From contig JAXJWW010000026.1 of the NCBI GenBank assembly GCA_036307825.1, positions 1 through 64,000 on the forward strand: DNA of 64,000 nucleotides, written 5' to 3'. The notes beneath the pieces were generated by a model. The model saw nothing but the letters and a program-made list of their open reading frames with translations, searched no databases and was not told where the DNA came from. The position numbers and the translations under genes are program-made. Shown in pieces: positions 59,930 through 64,000 of this stretch. The number at the start of each line of letters is the position of its first letter. The first letter of the stretch is position 1. Source of the DNA: RGIG9060 sp036307825 (lineage in GTDB: Bacteria > Spirochaetota > Spirochaetia > Treponematales > Treponemataceae).

Positions 59930-61906
59930 ATGAATGTAAAAGGACTAGATGCCGCCGCATTGTCAATTAGAAGTTTGTCAATGGACGCCATTCAGAAAGC
60001 GAAGTCAGGACATCCTGGTATGCCGCTGGGCTGCGCTGAACTTGGAGCAATGCTTTATGGAGAATTGTTGACTCATAATCCAAAAGACCCTGCTTGGATA
60101 AATCGTGATAGATTTGTACTTTCAGGTGGTCATGGTTCTATGTTGTTGTATTCCGCCCTTCATCTTAGCGGATACGATGTTTCTTTAGATGATATTAAGG
60201 ATTTTAGACAACTTGGTTCAAAATGTGCTGGACATCCAGAATACGGAGTTACACCAGGAGTTGATGCAACAACTGGCCCTCTGGGACAAGGAATTGCAAT
60301 GGCTGTTGGTATGGCAATGGCAGAAACAATGTTGGCTGAAAAATTCAATACAAAAAATCATAAAATCGTTGACCATTATACATACGTTCTTTTAGGTGAA
60401 GGTTGTTTGATGGAAGGTGTTTCTTCTGAAGCATCAAGTTTGGCTGGACACTTAAAACTTGGAAAATTGATTGTTTTCTACGACGAAAATCGTATCAGTA
60501 TCGATGGTTCTACAGATATTACTTTAACAGAAGATATTGCAACTCGCTATCAATCTTATGGTTGGCAAGTATTACAAGGTTCAATGTATGATTATCAACA
60601 AATTTCTGATTTAGTTGAACAAGCAAAAAAAGATGATAGACCTTCTTTGATTATGCTAAAGTCAGAAATCGGGAAAGGTGCTCCTACTGTTGTTGGAAAA
60701 TCAGCTGCACATGGAGCTCCTCTTGGAGAAGAAGGTGTAAAAGCTGCAAAAGAATTTTTAGGCCTTCCTTTAGATAAAGATTTTTATGTTGTTCCTGAAG
60801 CTTATGAATATTTTGCTTCTAAAAAAGATGAAATTGCAAAAAAATATGATGCTTGGCAAGAAGAATTTAAAGCTTGGGCATCAGAAGAAAAAGAATTAAA
60901 AGCTCTTTGGGATGCAATGATGTCTGGAAATCCTATTGCGGTTGAAGATAAATTTCCTACTTACACAACTGAAGATAAACTTGCAACTCGTGCTGCTAGT
61001 GGAGCTATGCTTCAAGTTTTGGAAAAAATGTATCCAGGATTAGTTGGTGGTTCAGCTGACTTGGAAGGTCCAAACTCATGTAAATTAAAATCAAGTTCTT
61101 ATTTTTCAGCAAATGATAGAACTGGAAGAAATATTCATTTTGGAATCAGAGAATTTGCAATGACTGCTATTTCAAACGGAATGGCTTTACACGGTGGATT
61201 AAAACCTTTCTGTGCAACCTTCTTAGTTTTTGCTGATTATATGAAAGCAGGAATTAGACTTGGTTCTTTGATGAAGTTGCCTGTACTTTACATTTTTACA
61301 CATGATTCAATTTATGTAGGAGAAGATGGTCCAACTCATCAACCAATCGAAACTGTAACTTCTTTAAGAACAATTCCTGGTGTTCAAGTTTTACGCCCAG
61401 GTGATGCTCAAGAAACAGAACTTGCTTGGTTAATGGCAAGTGAAAGCAAAGATCATCCTGTTTGTATTCTTTTGACTCGCCAGAATTTGCCAGTTTACGA
61501 AAAAGCAGATCCAGATTGGAAAAATACAATTCGCTGTGGTGCTTATGTTGCATATAACTGTGAAGGGGATGCTGATGTAACTGTTCTTGCAACTGGTTCA
61601 GAAGTTTCTCTTGCTATTGATGCTGCAAATATCGCAAAATCAAAAGGAAAAAATGTTCGTGTTCTTTCTGTAATTGATAGAGAACTTTTTGCAAATCAAC
61701 CAGAACAATTACAAGCAACTTTAATTGGACAAACAAAACGAGTTGTTACTTTAGAAGCTGGTATCAAAACAGGTTGGGAACAATTTGTAAAATCAAAAGA
61801 TGATATTATTTCAATTGATACTTTTGGTACTTCTGCTCCTTTTGCAAAAGTTGCAGAATACTTTGGATTTACTCCAGAAAAAGTAGCTGAAAAACTTTGT
61901 AAATAA
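59930..61906 (+). CDS. tkt: Transketolase
   Basis: 658 residues, full length. The thiamine diphosphate domain has KSGHPGMPLGCAELGAMLYG and a GEGCLMEGVSSEA metal-binding loop; the pyrimidine-binding domain has HFGIREFAMTAISNGMALHG and THDSIYVGEDGPTHQPIE. The C-terminal domain follows at about 540. It moves two-carbon units in the non-oxidative pentose phosphate pathway. An AGGAACA sequence is the likely binding site. It is ended by a strong terminator at 61940-61980. Confidence 0.97.
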   Translation: MNVKGLDAAALSIRSLSMDAIQKAKSGHPGMPLGCAELGAMLYGELLTHNPKDPAWINRDRFVLSGGHGSMLLYSALHLSGYDVSLDDIKDFRQLGSKCAGHPEYGVTPGVDATTGPLGQGIAMAVGMAMAETMLAEKFNTKNHKIVDHYTYVLLGEGCLMEGVSSEASSLAGHLKLGKLIVFYDENRISIDGSTDITLTEDIATRYQSYGWQVLQGSMYDYQQISDLVEQAKKDDRPSLIMLKSEIGKGAPTVVGKSAAHGAPLGEEGVKAAKEFLGLPLDKDFYVVPEAYEYFASKKDEIAKKYDAWQEEFKAWASEEKELKALWDAMMSGNPIAVEDKFPTYTTEDKLATRAASGAMLQVLEKMYPGLVGGSADLEGPNSCKLKSSSYFSANDRTGRNIHFGIREFAMTAISNGMALHGGLKPFCATFLVFADYMKAGIRLGSLMKLPVLYIFTHDSIYVGEDGPTHQPIETVTSLRTIPGVQVLRPGDAQETELAWLMASESKDHPVCILLTRQNLPVYEKADPDWKNTIRCGAYVAYNCEGDADVTVLATGSEVSLAIDAANIAKSKGKNVRVLSVIDRELFANQPEQLQATLIGQTKRVVTLEAGIKTGWEQFVKSKDDIISIDTFGTSAPFAKVAEYFGFTPEKVAEKLCK

Positions 61907-61939
61907 TTTTTTACAGAAATAATTTAATCTATAAAATGG

Positions 61940-61980
61940 GCTTTGTAAGTTAATTTATTTAATTTTACAAAGCTTTTTTT
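61940..61980 (+). terminator. Terminator after tkt
   Basis: GCTTTGTAA (61940-61948) with TTACAAAGC (61965-61973), then seven T. Confidence 0.88.
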
Positions 61981-62013
61981 ATGCATTTTTACCTAGAAGT
62001 TTTGTTTTTACTG

Positions 62014-62022
62014 TGCTAAACT
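62014..62022 (+). promoter_or_regulatory. Extended -10 of the TatD-family gene, leaderless arrangement
   Basis: TG-C-TAAACT (hexamer 62017-62022) lies 7 nt before ATG 62030, with no ribosome binding site. Confidence 0.45.
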
Positions 62023-62029
62023 TCAGTTT

Positions 62030-62899
62030 ATGTTTACAGATACACATTTTCATTTACATAGACTTTTTGAATCAGACTGTGATTGCAAAGAACTTTTAAC
62101 AAGTTGCGTAAAAAATAACTTTCCTTTCCTTTTGGATATTGGAACTGATTCTGACGATTTACCAATTCGCGTAGAAATTGCAAACAAAATTCTAAATCAA
62201 CTTGATGAAGAAATTAAACAGAAAGTAAAAGATATTTTATTTTTTTCTGCGGGGATTTGGCCAGCTCCTGAAGCAATAAAAAATCGATTTTTACAAATTG
62301 AAGAACTTGAAAATAATATAAAAAAAACAGAAAGTTCTGGAACAAAAATTATTGCCATTGGTGAGTGTGGTTTGGATCATCATTGGAATATTGCAAATCC
62401 GGATAAGCGAAATTTAGATGATTTTAGCGATGAACTTTTTAAGGGCGAAGAGGAACTTTTTGAAATGCAAATTGCTCTTGCAAAAAAAATGAATTTGCCT
62501 GTAATTGTTCATTCTCGGGATGCATTTGAGCAAACTTTATCTTGTATCAAAAATTCTGGATATAATAATGGCGTTATTCATTGTTATTCTTACGGACTTG
62601 AAGAAGCAAAAGAATTTTTAGATTTAGGTTGGTATATTGCTTTGGGCGGTGGTGTAACTTACACAAAAAAATCTAAAATGGAACAAATGAAAGATTTAAT
62701 AAAATATATTCCTTTAGAAAAATTAGTTTTAGAAACAGATGCTCCATATTTGGCTCCTGTTCCTTATCGAGGAAAACAAAATACACCTTTGTTGATAGAG
62801 GAAACTTATAAATTTATTGCAGAAGTCTTAAATATTTCAGTTGAAGAACTTGCAGGATTAGTTATTAAGAATACAAAAAAATTGTTTTCGGTGGGGTGA
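62030..62899 (+). CDS. TatD-family metal-dependent hydrolase
   Basis: 289 residues, an amidohydrolase-type TIM barrel. Metal ligands and motifs: TDTHFHL at the start, AIGECGLDHHW, VIVHSRDAFEQT, GVIHCYSYG and VLETDAPYLAPVPYRGKQNTP. Relatives are 3'-5' DNases or D-aminoacyl-tRNA-like hydrolases; the exact substrate is not defined. An unusually long insert (about 60 residues, ELENNIKKTESSGTKI region) lies before the GECG motif. Monocistronic. Confidence 0.88.
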   Translation: MFTDTHFHLHRLFESDCDCKELLTSCVKNNFPFLLDIGTDSDDLPIRVEIANKILNQLDEEIKQKVKDILFFSAGIWPAPEAIKNRFLQIEELENNIKKTESSGTKIIAIGECGLDHHWNIANPDKRNLDDFSDELFKGEEELFEMQIALAKKMNLPVIVHSRDAFEQTLSCIKNSGYNNGVIHCYSYGLEEAKEFLDLGWYIALGGGVTYTKKSKMEQMKDLIKYIPLEKLVLETDAPYLAPVPYRGKQNTPLLIEETYKFIAEVLNISVEELAGLVIKNTKKLFSVG

Positions 62900-62944
62900 G
62901 TTGAATAAGAAAAAGTCTTTTCTTGTAAAAAAATGAATTTATAT

Positions 62945-62974
62945 TTGACCGTAATAAAAAAATGGTGATATAAT
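62945..62974 (+). promoter_or_regulatory. Promoter of the lipoprotein at 63068
   Basis: TTGACC (62945-62950), 18 bp, perfect TATAAT (62969-62974) with a TG-A extension. The leader would be about 85 nt, with AGGAGA before the ATG. Confidence 0.7.
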
Positions 62975-63067
62975 TTGATTTACATTAGACTTGGTTATTT
63001 AAAAGATTACAATTATTTTTATACTAATTTTGTGTAAAATAAAATTTAGACTCCTAGGAGAAATCAA

Positions 63068-63622
63068 ATGAAAAAAATTTTTGTTGTTGCATCAATATTA
63101 TTGATGTGTTGTATGTTTATGGGTTGTGGTGTAAAAGGTCAACTTGTAGGCACTTGGAAAAGTTCTGTAGAGTATGAAGACAGCGAATCTTCTGCTAATT
63201 TTGAAGTTACTATTCTGGATGATATTCCAATTAAACTCTATTTACCTGCTATATGTATTTCAAAAACTAGTGATACTTTGACACTTAATAAAGATGGAAC
63301 TTTTTCATGGAATACAGTGGAAACAGAAACTTATTCTGTGAATATGGATGCTGCAGAGGATGAAGAAGAAATTCAAGAAGGTGCAACATTAAAATCTTTA
63401 GATGATAGTAAGTATACTACTAAAATGTCTGGAACTTGGTACTATCATGACAGCGATAAGGTTATCTTAAAAATAACAAATTCTTCAGAGCAATATAATG
63501 ACGAAGATCCAGAAGTAGACAATGAAGTAAGCTATATGTCTGCAGAAATTGTACTTGTTGATGACATTTTATTTGTTGACAATAATTGGAATGGAATTTT
63601 AGAATTTACAAAAGCTGAATAA
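63068..63622 (+). CDS. Lipoprotein of unknown function, lipocalin-like start
   Basis: 184 residues. MKKIFVVASILLMCCMFMGC is a lipoprotein signal peptide; the lipidated Cys is the 20th residue. It is followed at once by LVGTWK, the opening of many small beta-barrel lipocalin-like domains, then alternating strands (TLTLNKDGTFSW, KMSGTWYYHDSDKVILKI, NNWNGILEFTK). The mature part is acidic. Precise role unknown. AGGAG precedes the ATG; terminator at 63645-63693. Confidence 0.75.
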   Translation: MKKIFVVASILLMCCMFMGCGVKGQLVGTWKSSVEYEDSESSANFEVTILDDIPIKLYLPAICISKTSDTLTLNKDGTFSWNTVETETYSVNMDAAEDEEEIQEGATLKSLDDSKYTTKMSGTWYYHDSDKVILKITNSSEQYNDEDPEVDNEVSYMSAEIVLVDDILFVDNNWNGILEFTKAE

Positions 63623-63644
63623 TTAAATTCATTTTAGACAAAAA

Positions 63645-63693
63645 AATCCATCTGTTTTAAGAGAAAAATCTTAAACTCAGATGGATTTTTTTT
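63645..63693 (+). terminator. Terminator after the lipoprotein gene
   Basis: AATCCATCTG (63645-63654) with CAGATGGATT (63678-63687), an inner TTTAAGA/TCTTAAA, then T's to 63693. Confidence 0.9.
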
Positions 63694-63728
63694 ATGGGTA
63701 AGTCCTTTTAATACTGTGTATAGCGTAG

Positions 63729-63796
63729 ATGCCGATCCTGAAACAAGTTCAGGACGAAAATTCGGCATGACACTAGATAAATTCAGCATGACACAA
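63729..63796. repeat. REP-like palindromic repeat
   Basis: Outer arms ATGCCGA (63729-63735) and TCGGCAT (63762-63768), inner arms CCTGAA (63737-63742) and TTCAGG (63748-63753). A second partial copy of the right end, TTCAGCATGACA, follows at about 63782-63793. Dispersed repeats of this type, with a CGGCATGAC core, occur in several bacterial genomes. It lies between convergent genes. Confidence 0.6.
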
Positions 63797-63824
63797 TTTT
63801 TTATATTTTTCGCTTTACTAATCT

Positions 63825-64000
63825 CTACTTATTTTTCTGTTTCTTCGTAATAAAATAGCGTGCAATAATTAAGCCAATTCCCCCGAGAATCATTAAAAAG
63901 CACAAAATTTGACCTGTGGAAATATTTAGCAAGGATACATTCATATAAGTTGGTGCATCTGTTACAGAGATTCTGTATCCTAAGTCAGCATCAGGTTCTC
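63825..64000 (-). CDS. lgt: Prolipoprotein diacylglyceryl transferase, C-terminal end only
   Basis: 58 codons are visible on the minus strand, ending in TAG at 63825-63827; the rest lies beyond the window. The reading frame gives EPDADLG, which matches the conserved REPDxQLG motif of Lgt, then STGQILCFLMILGGIGLIIAR, the last membrane segment with the conserved Gly-Gln, and a short Lys-rich tail. Lgt attaches diacylglycerol to the lipobox cysteine, the first step in maturing the lipoproteins encoded in this window. Confidence 0.85.
   Translation of the reverse strand, partial: EPDADLGYRISVTDAPTYMNVSLLNISTGQILCFLMILGGIGLIIARYFITKKQKNK

Overview
The window is an AT-rich bacterial chromosome segment that looks like a free-living or gut Treponema (Spirochaetota). 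The reasons are the gene order (rpmG, tRNA-Trp, secE, nusG, rplKAJL, rpoBC, rpsLG, then tuf, rpsJ and the S10/spc/alpha cluster, with fusA, adk, map and infA absent), the asparagine at the rifampicin site of RpoB that is typical of spirochaetes, and many lipoprotein and exported genes of treponeme type. This is a judgement from family resemblance by eye; no database search was possible.

Layout. 1-4.5 kb: end of a probable surface protein, a CYTH-domain gene divergent from a divergent EPSP-synthase (aroA-like) gene, and two exported or membrane-anchored proteins of unknown role. 4.6-12.8 kb (minus strand): ilvE, polyphosphate kinase, a Ppx/GppA-HD phosphatase, an (alpha/alpha)6-barrel glycosidase and a 602-aa membrane-anchored protein. 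12.8-20 kb (plus): TPR lipoprotein, TraB-family membrane protein, then a TolC / periplasmic adaptor / MacB-type ABC efflux operon. 20-23.5 kb (minus): MgtC-like protein, radA, a NusG-domain-II protein and serine acetyltransferase, with a probable small RNA on the plus strand between the last two. 23.6-52 kb (plus): one almost unbroken transcription and translation block of two tRNAs, 32 ribosomal protein genes, secE, nusG, rpoB, rpoC, tuf, secY and rpoA, ending in a small zinc-ribbon protein and a strong terminator. 52-57 kb: a complete branched-chain amino acid ABC importer (livJ, livHMGF). 57-62 kb: a CBS-ACT protein behind a hairpin-rich leader, a 505-aa unknown protein, a PTS IIA-like protein and transketolase. 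62-64 kb: TatD-family hydrolase, a lipoprotein, a REP-like palindrome and the 3' end of lgt.

How the genes work together. Most of the window makes and drives the ribosome, RNA polymerase and Sec translocon, and the lgt fragment belongs to lipoprotein maturation. The liv importer sits beside a CBS-ACT protein and, at a distance, ilvE, so branched-chain amino acids are a recurring theme. The ppk, ppx and glycosidase genes are tightly packed and probably form a polyphosphate/storage-carbohydrate unit.

Most notable signals outside standard genes: (a) a roughly 300-430 nt structured RNA region between rpsG and tuf with several long base-paired stems and its own promoter; (b) a promoter-to-terminator small RNA of about 110 nt near cysE; (c) many -10 boxes only 6-10 nt before start codons that have no ribosome binding site, suggesting leaderless mRNAs; (d) an unannotated 58-aa zinc-ribbon protein at the end of the alpha operon; (e) substitutions at two conserved active-site positions of the EPSP-synthase homologue.
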